From the NCBI RefSeq assembly GCF_014656195.1, contig NZ_BNBY01000032.1, positions 11,426-75,425 on the forward strand: DNA of 64,000 nt, written 5' to 3'. Shown here in pieces: positions 1 through 8,004 of this stretch; the first letter of the stretch is position 1; each line of letters begins with the position of its first letter. Under the pieces are notes generated by a model. It was given only the letters and a program-made list of their open reading frames with translations. It searched no databases and was not told the origin of the DNA. This DNA comes from Kitasatospora xanthocidica. GTDB taxonomy: Bacteria; Actinomycetota; Actinomycetes; Streptomycetales; Streptomycetaceae. Position numbers and translations under genes: made by a program.

Positions 1-93
1 ACGCGCCGAACCGTCCTGCCCCCGTGGTGACTTGCGACGAATCCGGGACACCCCGAGGCCTTGTCGGCCGTCCCGTCGGGGCGGAGCCTGGCC

Positions 94-111
94 TGGAGAC
101 AACGGTCTCCA
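94..111. promoter_or_regulatory. Inverted repeat just upstream of first gene
   Basis: TGGAGAC and GTCTCCA are perfect 7-bp arms separated by AACG. The repeat ends 13 bases before the ATG of the secreted protein gene. It could be an operator or an mRNA hairpin at the ribosome binding site. Function unknown. Apart from this, bases 1-124 show nothing recognisable. Confidence 0.35.
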
Positions 112-124
112 CAGGGGGCAGGCG

Positions 125-766
125 ATGAACCGCGGGCAAGGGGCTCTGTGCTGGGCGGCGCTGCTGGGGGTCGCGGTCGTGGCCGTCTGGGCGGCGCAGA
201 CCGGGAGTGGCGGGCCCCACAGCCACAGGGTGGTGCTGCCCGAGCCTGCCCCGGCGTCGGCCCAGTGGATCGTGGACACGGTGACCCCGGCGGACGCGAG
301 GCCAAAGCAGTGCCCGGCGCCGACCCTGGCGACCCTGGCCGTGCTCGACTCCGACGGTCACGGCCGGGCGGAGGCCTTCTGGCTGGTCGACAGCGTGGAC
401 GTCTGCTGGGCGGTCATCAGCGCGAACGGCGCCCGGAGCGTCGGGTTCGGCTCCATCGACGGCCTGACCACCGACCGTCTCCTGCCCTTCGACTCGGGGG
501 CGGGAGGGGACTGGTACACGGTCACCGCCTTCCACGGCCGGGTCGAGAACCTGACGGTCACCGGCGACACCGACCACGTCCTCGGCCCCGTCGGCACCCG
601 CACCGTCGACCTCGGCAGCGGCGAGCTCGTCACCTTCGTCTCCTACGGCATCCGGATCCCCGAGGGGGACCAGGACCTCGCCCTGTTCCTGTGCCCCCCG
701 GTCGGCGACTGCCGTGACACCAGCTTCCACCCGTTCGACTCCCATCGGCGCGGGGACCGGGGGTAG
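125..766 (+). CDS. Secreted or membrane-anchored hypothetical protein
   Basis: A 213-residue protein of unknown function. Residues 1-25 form a hydrophobic N-terminal segment (AALLGVAVVAVWAA) after a short polar start, so it is probably exported and either anchored or cleaved. The mature part has Cys residues (KQCPAP, DVCWAV, LFLCPP, GDCRDT) that could form two disulfides outside the cell. The ATG at 125 is chosen over an upstream in-frame start because it follows a GGGGGCAGG ribosome binding site and places the hydrophobic segment at the N-terminus. It converges with the decarboxylase-like gene. No family was recognised. Confidence 0.7.
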   Translation: MNRGQGALCWAALLGVAVVAVWAAQTGSGGPHSHRVVLPEPAPASAQWIVDTVTPADARPKQCPAPTLATLAVLDSDGHGRAEAFWLVDSVDVCWAVISANGARSVGFGSIDGLTTDRLLPFDSGAGGDWYTVTAFHGRVENLTVTGDTDHVLGPVGTRTVDLGSGELVTFVSYGIRIPEGDQDLALFLCPPVGDCRDTSFHPFDSHRRGDRG

Positions 767-802
767 GAGAAGGAGCGGACCCGCCGGGCCGTCACCCCCG
801 CT

Positions 803-819
803 CTCCCCCGGCGGGGGAG
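803..819. terminator. Candidate bidirectional terminator hairpin
   Basis: CTCCCCC and GGGGGAG arms with a 3-base loop lie between two convergent genes. There is no T-run, as is common in Streptomyces. The rest of the 183-base gap (767-949) shows nothing else. Confidence 0.35.
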
Positions 820-949
820 CCCGCGCCCCCCTGCGGCGGGGCCGGCAGGTGCGGCAGGTGCGCGACGAGGTCGAGGTGGTGCAGCGTCCACTCGAGTACG
901 TACGCGTCCAGGAAGTCGGCGGTGGTCAGGACCTGTCCGCAGCGGCGCG

Positions 950-1372
950 TCAGTCGGCCGCGACCGGGAGCAGGCCGCGCTCGGCGAACACCTTCTTGGC
1001 GACGAAGGTGGCGTTCAGTGCCCGGGGGAAGCCGCAGTAGCCGGCGGAGTGCAGCAGGGCCTCGACGATCTCCTCGGGGGTGAGGCCCACGTTCAGGGCG
1101 GCGTTGACGTGGACCTCCAGCTGCGGCTCGCACCCGCCGAGCGCGGTGAGCATGCCCAGGGTGACCAACTGGCGGTCGCGGGGCACGAGTCGGGGGCGGC
1201 TGTAGATCTCCCCGAAGCCCCAGGCGACGATCTGGTGCCCGAGTTCGGGGCTGATGTCGTCCAGCGACTCCACGACCCGCCGCCCGACCTCCCCGTCGAT
1301 GCGCTCCAGCACCTCCATCCCGCGCTCGAAGCGCTCCTGGCGGGCCTGTGCGTCGTTCGCGCTCGTGCTCAT
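950..1372 (-). CDS. Carboxymuconolactone decarboxylase family protein
   Basis: This 140-residue protein matches the small all-helical CMD/AhpD-like fold: a conserved block reads LVTLGMLTALGGCEPQLEVH, followed by NAALNVGLTPEEIVEALLHSAGYCG. Family members decarboxylate 4-carboxymuconolactone or act as small redox proteins. The Cys and His of GGCEPQLEVH are the usual functional pair, but there is no AhpD-type CxxC, so a peroxidase-reductant role is less likely. The ATG at 1372 follows AGGAG. The gene has its own MerR-type promoter (1469-1499) and lies downstream of the Old Yellow Enzyme gene on the same strand. No other beta-ketoadipate genes are nearby, so the substrate is unknown. Confidence 0.85.
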   Translation of the reverse strand: MSTSANDAQARQERFERGMEVLERIDGEVGRRVVESLDDISPELGHQIVAWGFGEIYSRPRLVPRDRQLVTLGMLTALGGCEPQLEVHVNAALNVGLTPEEIVEALLHSAGYCGFPRALNATFVAKKVFAERGLLPVAAD

Positions 1373-1468
1373 CGTGGTGCTCCTGTCTCCCGGCCGCCCG
1401 GGCGGCGGCCCACGTCCCGTACCGTTTCGTCCGGCCCGCCGGGGTCGGCGGGTCGGACTTACGGCAGA

Positions 1469-1499
1469 ACCGTAGGACTTGGAGTGCACTCCAACTCAA
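1469..1499 (-). promoter_or_regulatory. MerR-type promoter with 19-bp spacer and palindromic operator
   Basis: Read on the minus strand, TTGAGT (1494-1499) and TACGGT (1469-1474) are separated by 19 bp. The spacer carries the perfect 16-bp palindrome TTGGAGTGCACTCCAA (1479-1494). An over-long 19-bp spacer holding a dyad is the hallmark of promoters activated by MerR-family regulators. Transcription would start near 1462 and serve the decarboxylase-like gene. No MerR gene is adjacent. Confidence 0.7.
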
Positions 1500-1536
1500 G
1501 TCCGACACGGGGCGGTGCCGGAGCGGTGCCAGGGCG

Positions 1537-2640
1537 TCAGGCGCGGTGGTACTGGAGCGGGGTGGGGACCTCGCCGCCGAGTTCGGCGGCGGCGTGGCGG
1601 GCCCAGTACGGGTTGCGCAGCAGCTCGCGGCCGAGCAGGACGGCGTCGGCGCGGCCCTCGGTGAGGACGGCCTGGGCCTGGGCGGGGTCGGTGATCAGGC
1701 CGACGGCGGCCACCGGCAGGCCGGTCCCGGTGCGCACGGCCTCGGCGAAGGGCACCTGGAAGCCGGGCGCGGCCTCGATCCGGGCGTCGGGGACGAGGCC
1801 GCCGGTGGAGACGTCCAGCAGGTCCACGCCGTGGGCCTGCAGTTCCTTGGCGAGGCGGACGGTGTCCTGGGAGGTCCAGCCCGCGCGGCCGTCCTCGGGG
1901 TTCTCGGTGAGCCAGTCGGTGGCGGAGACGCGGAAGAAGACCGGCAGCTCCTCGGGCCACACCGAGCGCACCGCGTCGACGACCTCCAGCGCGAAGCGGA
2001 TGCGGCCCTCGAAGGAGCCGCCGTAGCCGTCGGTGCGGCGGTTGGTGTGCGGGGAGAGGAACTGGTGGACGAGGTAGCCGTGGGCGCCGTGGATCTCGGC
2101 GACCTGGAAGCCGGCGTCGAGCGCGCGCCGGGCGGCGTCGGCGAACTGGCCGACGATCTCGGCGATCTGCTCCCCGGTCAGCTCGTGCGGCGCGGTGTGG
2201 GCGGGGGAGAAGGCCTCGGCGCCGGGGCCGACCGGCGCCCAGCCGTGCTCCTCGCCGGCGCCGAGGGGGCGGCCGCGGTCGACCCAGGTCCGCTCGGTGG
2301 AGGCCTTGCGCCCGGCGTGGGCGAGCTGGATCGCGGCGACGGTGCCCTGGGACTTCAGGAAGGCGGTGATCCGGCGGAAGGCCGCGGCCTGCTCGTCGTT
2401 CCAGATCCCGAGGTCGTACGGGCTGATGCGGCCCTCGGGGCTGACCGCGGTGGCCTCCGTGACGATCAGTCCGGTGCCGCCGGCGGCGCGCGCCGCGAGG
2501 TGGGTGAAGTGCCAGTCCGTCGGCACCCCGGCCGCGTCCCCGTCCGGCTGCGCGCTGTACTGGCACATCGCGGCCATCCAGATCCGGTTGGGGACGGTCA
2601 GCTCCCGCAGGGTGTACGGGGTGAAGAGGGTGGTGCTCAT
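1537..2640 (-). CDS. NADH:flavin oxidoreductase, Old Yellow Enzyme family (YqjM-like)
   Basis: A 367-residue FMN-dependent TIM-barrel ene-reductase. YqjM-class signatures are visible: AAMCQYSA with the active-site Cys at residue 26, QLAHAGRKAS, the substrate-binding EIHGAHGYLVHQFL, and the phosphate-binding AVGLI near the C-terminus. These enzymes reduce activated C=C bonds of enals, enones or nitro compounds with NAD(P)H in the cytoplasm. The ATG at 2640 is preceded by a GGGAGTCC-type site. The upstream region has a dense set of TTGCA/GCAACT repeats that probably bind a regulator. The physiological substrate cannot be told from context. Confidence 0.9.
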   Translation of the reverse strand: MSTTLFTPYTLRELTVPNRIWMAAMCQYSAQPDGDAAGVPTDWHFTHLAARAAGGTGLIVTEATAVSPEGRISPYDLGIWNDEQAAAFRRITAFLKSQGTVAAIQLAHAGRKASTERTWVDRGRPLGAGEEHGWAPVGPGAEAFSPAHTAPHELTGEQIAEIVGQFADAARRALDAGFQVAEIHGAHGYLVHQFLSPHTNRRTDGYGGSFEGRIRFALEVVDAVRSVWPEELPVFFRVSATDWLTENPEDGRAGWTSQDTVRLAKELQAHGVDLLDVSTGGLVPDARIEAAPGFQVPFAEAVRTGTGLPVAAVGLITDPAQAQAVLTEGRADAVLLGRELLRNPYWARHAAAELGGEVPTPLQYHRA

Positions 2641-2691
2641 GGTCGGACTCCCGGTGGGTCGGCGGCGCCAGGACGCGTGGCGTGCATGCCC

Positions 2692-2734
2692 GCAACTGAT
2701 TGCAGCTGCAACTTATGAACCTAAAGATAGTTGC
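2692..2734 (-). promoter_or_regulatory. Operator/promoter region of the Old Yellow Enzyme gene
   Basis: The region holds a perfect 12-bp palindrome TTGCAGCTGCAA (2700-2711) inside an outer inverted pair GCAACT (2692-2697) and AGTTGC (2729-2734). It is locally AT-rich compared with the genome. GCAACTATCTTTAGG on the minus strand resembles a stretch upstream of the MarR gene near 40.9 kb, so a shared regulator is possible. Confidence 0.5.
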
Positions 2735-2779
2735 GCGCGCAGGTATCTGCAAGGGTCTGCATCCGGCCCTGCCCCGGTC

Positions 2780-5563
2780 TCAGCCTGCCCCGCCCGCTCC
2801 CAGCAGCCCCCGGGCCCGGGCCGCCAGCCCGTCCGCCCCGCACCGGACGGCCAGCTCCAGCCCCCGGGTGAGCGCCGCCCCGCCGTCCGCCGTCCCCGGA
2901 TCCACCGCCCCGCCGCCCAGCGCCTCACCCAGGTCCACCAGCGCGAGCGCGTGCTCGTACCGGGCCGGCGACCGCTCCAGCAGGCCGACCGCCTCCACCA
3001 GCAGCCCGACCGCCCGGGGCCGCCCGTGCACCGCCGCGCTCAGCCGCAGCGCGCTGCCGACCGCCGACTCCGTCCCCGACACCCGGGCCCGGCGCACCGC
3101 CTCCGCCGCCAGCTCCCGGGCCCGCTCCGGCTGCTCGGCGGCCACCGCCCGGGCCAGGTGGCCCAGCCACGGCGCCCACACCGTGTTGCGCCACCCCCGC
3201 GCGTCCAGCACCTCCCCGGCGGCGGCCAGCGCCGCGGCCGCCCCCGCCGCGTCGCCCCGCGCCAGCAGCAGCCGCCCGTACAGCGTCGGGGCGTCGGGCA
3301 GCACCATCACCGTCGGGTACGGCGGGCCGAACGCGTGCTCGCGCGTCAGCTCCAGGGCCTCCGCCAGCCGCCCGCGCGCGGCCAGGGTCTCCGCCAGCGC
3401 CCCGACCGCGTCCCAGTGCAGCGGGATGTCCCGGCCGATCCGCCCGGCGATCCGCAGCGCCCGGCGCAGGTAGTCCTCCGCCGCGGCGAGGTCGCCGCAG
3501 CGGAAGCGCAGCATGCCGGTCAGCAGATAGGCGAAGCCGAGGTGACCGCCGCTCCACCCGGCGACCTCGTAGGCCCGCACCGCCTCCCCGAACAGCTCCT
3601 CCGCCCGGTCGACCCGGTCGGCGTACAGGTAGCTGATGCCCAGGATCCCGGGCAGCTCGAAGCCCCAGGTGGTGTTGGTCCAGCCCAGGCTGCGGGGCAG
3701 CCGCCCGTCCGGCAGCGCGGACTCGCCCAGCGCGATCGCCTCCGCCCGGTCGACGCCGCGCAGCGTCAGGTCCCAGCAGCGCAGCACCGCCACCGCGTGC
3801 GCCAGGCCGTCGCGTTCGAACACCGTCCCGCCCGGGGTGCCTCCGCCCGCCTCGGTGTCGGCGTCGCTGAAGGCCAGCCCGACCGTCCCCAGCATCCGGT
3901 CGAACTCCGCCAGCCGCCGCGAACGCCCGGGCCCGTCCGCGTCCTCGAACTGGAACGCCCCGAACATGAAGTGCGCGACCTCCAGCCGCAGCCGCCCCGG
4001 CCCCGGCCCGGTCCGCGCCGCCTCCTCGGCGCACAGCGCCGCCGCCTCACCGACCCGGTTGCCGTGCGCGAGCGCCTGCGCCAGCCGGAACGTCGCGTCC
4101 ACCCGCAGCTCGGGGCCCAGCCCGTACGGGTCGGCCAGCGCCAGCCGCAGCTGGTTGACCGTGGTCGCCGGGTCGGTGAGCAGCGCCGAACAGCCCAGCT
4201 CGTACAGCACCGTGGCCCGGTCCTCGTCCGCCGGCGGCTCGCTGATGGCCCGCCGCAGGCAGCGCTGCGCCGCCTCGGGCGCGCCGATGGCCAGGTGCTC
4301 GCGGGCCGCCCGGCGCAGCTTGTCGACGATCTCGCCGTCCCCGTCGGGCAGGATCTCCAGCAGGTGGCGGGAGGCCGCGAGCAGGCCGAGGCCGGCGTTC
4401 TCCAGCTCGACGGCGGCGACCCCGTGCATCCCGGTGCGGGCCGCGGGCGGCATCGACTGGTACACCGAGGTGGCGACCAGCGGGTGGACGAACTCCAGCC
4501 GGCCCGCCGAGGTGCCGGTCAGCACCCGGTGGTGGCGCAGTTCCCGCACCGACCGGGCGGCGGTCTCCGGGCCCTGGGCGCAGATGGCGGCGGCGAGGTC
4601 GGGGCGGATGTCGGTGTCCAGCACGGACGCCGCCCAGGCGAAGCGCAGCGCGGTGGGGCCGACCCGGTCCAGCCAGTGACGCAGCGTCATCCCCCGTGCG
4701 GTGGCGGCCAGTTCGCGCAGCTGCCCGGTGCTCTCCTCGACCGGGTCGAGCCGCTGGTCGGCGACCTCGCGCAGCAGGGCGGCGGTCTCGTACGGGTTCC
4801 CGCCGGTGACGGCCCACACGTGGCGGCAGAAGGCGTCCTCGGCCGCGGTGCCCAGGGCCGCGCGGACCAGCCGGGCGACCGAGGCGGGCTGCAGCGGGCG
4901 CAGTTCGTGCCGGCGGTCGGCCCGCTCGGCGAGGCCGCGCTGCAACGCCAGGGCGTCGTCGGGGAACTCGTCGCGGCAGGCGAGCACCAGCAGGGCCGGC
5001 AACTCCCGTACGCGCAGCGCGAAGCCCGCCAGCCAGCCGAGCGACTCCGGGTCCGCCCAGTGCAGGTCGTCGACGATCACCGCCACCGGGGAACGCAGCT
5101 GCACGAGGCGGGTGAGGACGAAGTCCAGCCCGTCGCGCACCCCTTGGGGATCGATCTGCCCGCCCGGCGGCAGCAGCCCGGCCGCCGGGCCGACGACGTC
5201 CTCCCACGGCCCGAAGACCCGGGCCCGCTCCTCGGCCGACAGGGCAGCCAGCACCGGACGCACCAACTGGCGTACCACGTGGAACGGTTCGTGGCACTGC
5301 CGCTGCCCGCCCCGGGCGAACAGCACCGTGCAGCCCGCCCGCCGCGCCGCCCGCCGCACCTCGGTCAGCACCGCGGTCTTGCCCAGCCCGGCCGCGCCCG
5401 TGTACAGCAGCAGCTCGCCGACCTCGGTGCCCACCGGCCCGGTGAGCGCCTCGATCGCCCGGCCCGCCGAACGGATCTCGGCCTCCCGCTCGTGCAGCGG
5501 CCCGCCGCCTCCCGAGCCGGCCCCGCCGTTCCCGTTGCCGTCCCCGGGCTTCGCCTCGGCCAC
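2780..5563 (-). CDS. LAL/MalT-type AAA ATPase regulator without a C-terminal HTH
   Basis: A 927-residue protein of the large ATP-binding LuxR (LAL) type. Residues about 20-200 carry an AAA/NACHT-like ATPase with Walker A GAAGLGKTA and Walker B VIVDDLHWAD. The remainder is a long helical, TPR-like region. Typical members end with a LuxR DNA-binding domain, but this one stops at LLGAGGAG, where that domain would begin, and nothing HTH-like follows. The GTG at 5563 is chosen because GGAGG sits five bases upstream; longer in-frame starts would read through low-complexity sequence. It may act as a non-DNA-binding signalling ATPase or be a truncated regulator. It lies upstream of the Old Yellow Enzyme gene on the same strand. 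Confidence 0.85.
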   Translation of the reverse strand: MAEAKPGDGNGNGGAGSGGGGPLHEREAEIRSAGRAIEALTGPVGTEVGELLLYTGAAGLGKTAVLTEVRRAARRAGCTVLFARGGQRQCHEPFHVVRQLVRPVLAALSAEERARVFGPWEDVVGPAAGLLPPGGQIDPQGVRDGLDFVLTRLVQLRSPVAVIVDDLHWADPESLGWLAGFALRVRELPALLVLACRDEFPDDALALQRGLAERADRRHELRPLQPASVARLVRAALGTAAEDAFCRHVWAVTGGNPYETAALLREVADQRLDPVEESTGQLRELAATARGMTLRHWLDRVGPTALRFAWAASVLDTDIRPDLAAAICAQGPETAARSVRELRHHRVLTGTSAGRLEFVHPLVATSVYQSMPPAARTGMHGVAAVELENAGLGLLAASRHLLEILPDGDGEIVDKLRRAAREHLAIGAPEAAQRCLRRAISEPPADEDRATVLYELGCSALLTDPATTVNQLRLALADPYGLGPELRVDATFRLAQALAHGNRVGEAAALCAEEAARTGPGPGRLRLEVAHFMFGAFQFEDADGPGRSRRLAEFDRMLGTVGLAFSDADTEAGGGTPGGTVFERDGLAHAVAVLRCWDLTLRGVDRAEAIALGESALPDGRLPRSLGWTNTTWGFELPGILGISYLYADRVDRAEELFGEAVRAYEVAGWSGGHLGFAYLLTGMLRFRCGDLAAAEDYLRRALRIAGRIGRDIPLHWDAVGALAETLAARGRLAEALELTREHAFGPPYPTVMVLPDAPTLYGRLLLARGDAAGAAAALAAAGEVLDARGWRNTVWAPWLGHLARAVAAEQPERARELAAEAVRRARVSGTESAVGSALRLSAAVHGRPRAVGLLVEAVGLLERSPARYEHALALVDLGEALGGGAVDPGTADGGAALTRGLELAVRCGADGLAARARGLLGAGGAG

Positions 5564-5800
5564 CTGTGCCTCCAATTCACCGTGTCGGAACGGTCGTTGA
5601 GAGGACGACGGTACTGCGGCGGGCCCGTGCTCCGGTACGGGCTTGACAAAGCCGTCCGGTGCTTCCGGTGGACGGCTGCCCCTCGGGTACGGACGACCGG
5701 CCGCCACCTGCGGGAACCCCGTCCCATGAGGGAGCGGCCGGGGGAGGGCCAGGGAGCGGCCGGCCTTGGGTCCGTCGGCCCCCGGTCGGCCGAAAACCCG

Positions 5801-5830
5801 TTGGCCCCCGGCCGCCCGGCCCGCGATACT
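5801..5830 (+). promoter_or_regulatory. Promoter of first zinc-ribbon paralogue
   Basis: TTGGCC and GATACT are separated by 18 bp. The flanks (AAAACCCG before, GGCCGCCC inside) match the promoter of the second paralogue at 6905-6933 almost base for base, so promoter and gene were duplicated together. Confidence 0.55.
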
Positions 5831-5832
5831 CG

Positions 5833-5874
5833 CCAGCCGGTACCAGCCGGTACCAGCCGGTACCAGCCGGTACC
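5833..5874 (+). repeat. 10-bp tandem repeat, about 4.2 copies, in a 5' leader
   Basis: The unit TACCAGCCGG is repeated perfectly between the promoter and the TTG start of the first zinc-ribbon gene. The second paralogue has a single GGTACCAGCCG at the equivalent place, so the array expanded after duplication. Each unit boundary contains GGTACC, making serial short palindromes. Confidence 0.9.
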
Positions 5875-5903
5875 GGACGGGGTCACAAGGGGGAACACGC
5901 GGT

Positions 5904-6863
5904 TTGGACGTCTTCACGTGCGAGGGGTGCGGCGCCGCGCTCACCGCGCCGCTGTCCCGGGTCGCCTTCCCCCTCTACGCGGGCTTCTCCTACGGCAACG
6001 GCCACCCCATGCCCGTGCTCATGGAGGCGGGCACCTACGCCGTCGACGAGGACCCGGCCGCCTGGCAGGCCCACTCGATCGTGATCGCCCCCGGTGACGC
6101 CCACGGCACCGCCCTGGTCCAGCGCCGCGAGTACGGCGCCTGCTGCGGCATCGACGGCCGCAACGGCCCCAACGTCACCTGCGCGGGCTGCGGCCGCAAG
6201 GTGGCCACCCGGGTCGACGACTGCTCGCTCTGGCAGGCCACCTGGCTGGAGCCCGCCGCGGTGCGCCTCGTCGCCGTGGGCCCCGCCCGTCCGGTCGCCG
6301 ACTGGGCCGAGCTCGCCGAGGACCGGTGCGGCACCCCGCTGCTGGACCTGACGGGGGCGTGGGACCCGCGCTGGGAGTCGGAGGTCACCGTGACGCTGGC
6401 CCACCTGGTCGCCGCCGCGGACGGCTCGCCCGTCACCGTCGACCGGCTCCTCGCCGACGCCTTCCGCCAGTTCCTCGCCGCCCTCCCGCAGACGCGCCCG
6501 GCCAAGCGCGCCGTCCTGGCCGGGCCCGGACTGCCCCTGCCCGAGCCCCTGCCGGACATCGCCGTGGTCCCGCGCCACCCGCAGACCGGCGAGCCCTGGC
6601 CCGTACCCCCCGGTGTGGCCGCCGCCCCGCTGGACCTCGGGTTCTGGCGCCAGCTCGCCTTCCACCGGGAGCACCCCGCCCGCCCCGCCATCGGCCGCCT
6701 GCCCCCGGGCGTCGAACGCGACGACCCGCTGCCGCCCCACCCCTGGCGCCCGGTGATGGTCTGCCACAGCCTCTTCTTCCACGCCCTGTCCCGCATCCCC
6801 GGCATCCGCCCGGCCTGGCAGGACCACGTCCGTACCAACGCCGCGGCCCTGCTCCACCCCTGA
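5904..6863 (+). CDS. Zinc-ribbon hypothetical protein, paralogue 1
   Basis: A 319-residue cytoplasmic protein of unknown function, starting MDVFTCEGCGA with a CxxC at the very N-terminus. A second cysteine cluster (GACCGID, then TCAGCGRKVATRVDDC) makes a split zinc-ribbon likely. After this comes the conserved block SLWQATWLEP and a C-terminal block with DIAVVPRHPQTGEPW. The start is a TTG: the reading frame begins at this conserved motif in both paralogues, and AGGGGG lies upstream. It is about 70 percent identical by eye to the next gene. A nucleic-acid or protein-binding role is only a guess. Confidence 0.8.
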   Translation: MDVFTCEGCGAALTAPLSRVAFPLYAGFSYGNGHPMPVLMEAGTYAVDEDPAAWQAHSIVIAPGDAHGTALVQRREYGACCGIDGRNGPNVTCAGCGRKVATRVDDCSLWQATWLEPAAVRLVAVGPARPVADWAELAEDRCGTPLLDLTGAWDPRWESEVTVTLAHLVAAADGSPVTVDRLLADAFRQFLAALPQTRPAKRAVLAGPGLPLPEPLPDIAVVPRHPQTGEPWPVPPGVAAAPLDLGFWRQLAFHREHPARPAIGRLPPGVERDDPLPPHPWRPVMVCHSLFFHALSRIPGIRPAWQDHVRTNAAALLHP

Positions 6864-6904
6864 CCCCCCGTCGGCCCCCCTTCCAGGAGCCGGCGGAAAA
6901 CCCG

Positions 6905-6933
6905 TTGGCCCCGGCCGCCCCGCCCGCGATACT
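6905..6933 (+). promoter_or_regulatory. Promoter of second zinc-ribbon paralogue
   Basis: TTGGCC and GATACT with 17-bp spacing, preceded by AAAACCCG. It is a near copy of the promoter at 5801-5830. It sits in the 119-base gap between the two paralogues, so they are probably transcribed separately. Confidence 0.55.
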
Positions 6934-6982
6934 TCGTGTCGGTACCAGCCGCCGGGCCGGATCTGCAGGGGGGAGCACACGT

Positions 6983-7945
6983 TTGGACGTTTTCACGTGC
7001 GAGGGGTGCGGTGCCGAACTGACCGCCCCACTGTCGCGGGTGCCCTTCCCCGCCTACGCCGGTTCCTACTACGGCAACGGCCTGACGATGCCGGTCCTGA
7101 TGGAGCCGGGCACGTACGCGGTCGACGAGGGTCCGGCCCGGGAGGCCCGGTCGATCGTGATCGCCCCAGGCGACGCCGTCGGCACCGACCTGATCCAGCG
7201 GGCCGAGCCCGGCGCCTGCTGCGGCATTTACGGCCGGTACGGCCCCAACGTCACCTGCGCGGGCTGCCGCCGCAAGGTGGCCACCCGGGTCGACGACTGC
7301 TCGCTCTGGCAGGCCACCTGGCTGGAGCCCGATGCCGTGCGCCTCCTGCCCGCCGGCCCCGCCCGCCCGGTCGCCGACTGGGCCGAGCTCACCGCGTGGT
7401 GGTGCGCCACCGAGCCGTGGGACCGGCAGGGGTGGTGGGAGCCGCGGTGGGAGTCGGAGGCAGCCGTGACGCTCGCCCATGTGGTCGCCGCCGCCGACGG
7501 CTCGCCCGTCACCGTCCCGGACGGCCCCCTCGCCGACACCTTCCGCGTCCTGCTGGACCAGGCGCTGCCGCCGGGGAGCCCGCCCAAGCGCCTGGCCCTG
7601 CTCGGGCCGGGCCTGCTCCTGCCCGACCCGCTCCCGGACATCGCCGTGGTGCCCCGTCACCCGCAGACCGGCGAGCCCTGGACCCCACCCCCCGGCGTGG
7701 CCGCCGCACCGCTGGACGTCGGCTACTGGACACACCTCGCCCGCTTCCGCGACCGCCTGCTCAGGCCCGTCACCGGCGGCCTGCCGCCAGGCGTCGAACG
7801 CGACGACCCCCTCCCGCTGCACCCCTGCTACGACCGGCACTTCGCATGGGGGACCTACCGCAAAGTCCTGGCCCGGCTGCGCCCCGCCCCGGGCGGCGAA
7901 GGGGCGTCGACCCACCGCCCGGAGGCGGCAGTCGGCGGCCCGTGA
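6983..7945 (+). CDS. Zinc-ribbon hypothetical protein, paralogue 2
   Basis: A 320-residue tandem paralogue of the preceding protein with the same layout: DVFTCEGCGA at the N-terminus, GACCGIYGRYGPNVTCAGC cysteine cluster, SLWQATWLEP, and a PRHPQTGEPW block near residue 230. The TTG start at 6983 follows AGGGGGGAG. The C-terminus differs from paralogue 1 and ends in a charged tail. Retention of all cysteines in both copies suggests both are functional and metal-binding. Function unknown. Confidence 0.8.
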   Translation: MDVFTCEGCGAELTAPLSRVPFPAYAGSYYGNGLTMPVLMEPGTYAVDEGPAREARSIVIAPGDAVGTDLIQRAEPGACCGIYGRYGPNVTCAGCRRKVATRVDDCSLWQATWLEPDAVRLLPAGPARPVADWAELTAWWCATEPWDRQGWWEPRWESEAAVTLAHVVAAADGSPVTVPDGPLADTFRVLLDQALPPGSPPKRLALLGPGLLLPDPLPDIAVVPRHPQTGEPWTPPPGVAAAPLDVGYWTHLARFRDRLLRPVTGGLPPGVERDDPLPLHPCYDRHFAWGTYRKVLARLRPAPGGEGASTHRPEAAVGGP

Positions 7946-7948
7946 ACG

Positions 7949-7985
7949 CGACGGCGCCGCCCGGGAGGTCCGGGCGGCGCCGTCG
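7949..7985. terminator. Strong bidirectional terminator hairpin
   Basis: A perfect 16-bp stem with the 5-base loop GAGGT lies between the convergent zinc-ribbon and MFS genes. It can terminate both transcripts. Confidence 0.85.
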
Positions 7986-8004
7986 AGGCGTTATGCGGTG
8001 GCCG

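Larger units (their letters stand above)
5564..5903. other. Intergenic region between divergent genes
   Basis: This 340-base gap separates the LAL-type gene (minus) from the first zinc-ribbon gene (plus). It contains the plus-strand promoter at 5801-5830 and the 10-bp tandem repeat at 5833-5874. No further gene is supported. Confidence 0.6.

Noticed and set aside
5564..5944. Longer N-terminus of the LAL-type ATPase starting at 5944
   Set aside because: The added residues are low-complexity, overlap the start and leader repeat of the divergent zinc-ribbon gene, and lack a ribosome binding site. The GTG at 5563 has GGAGG.
2195..6097. Very long plus-strand open frame antisense to the ATPase gene
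   Set aside because: Pro/Arg/Gln-rich composition typical of frames opposite GC-rich genes; no domain; conflicts with a clear gene on the other strand.
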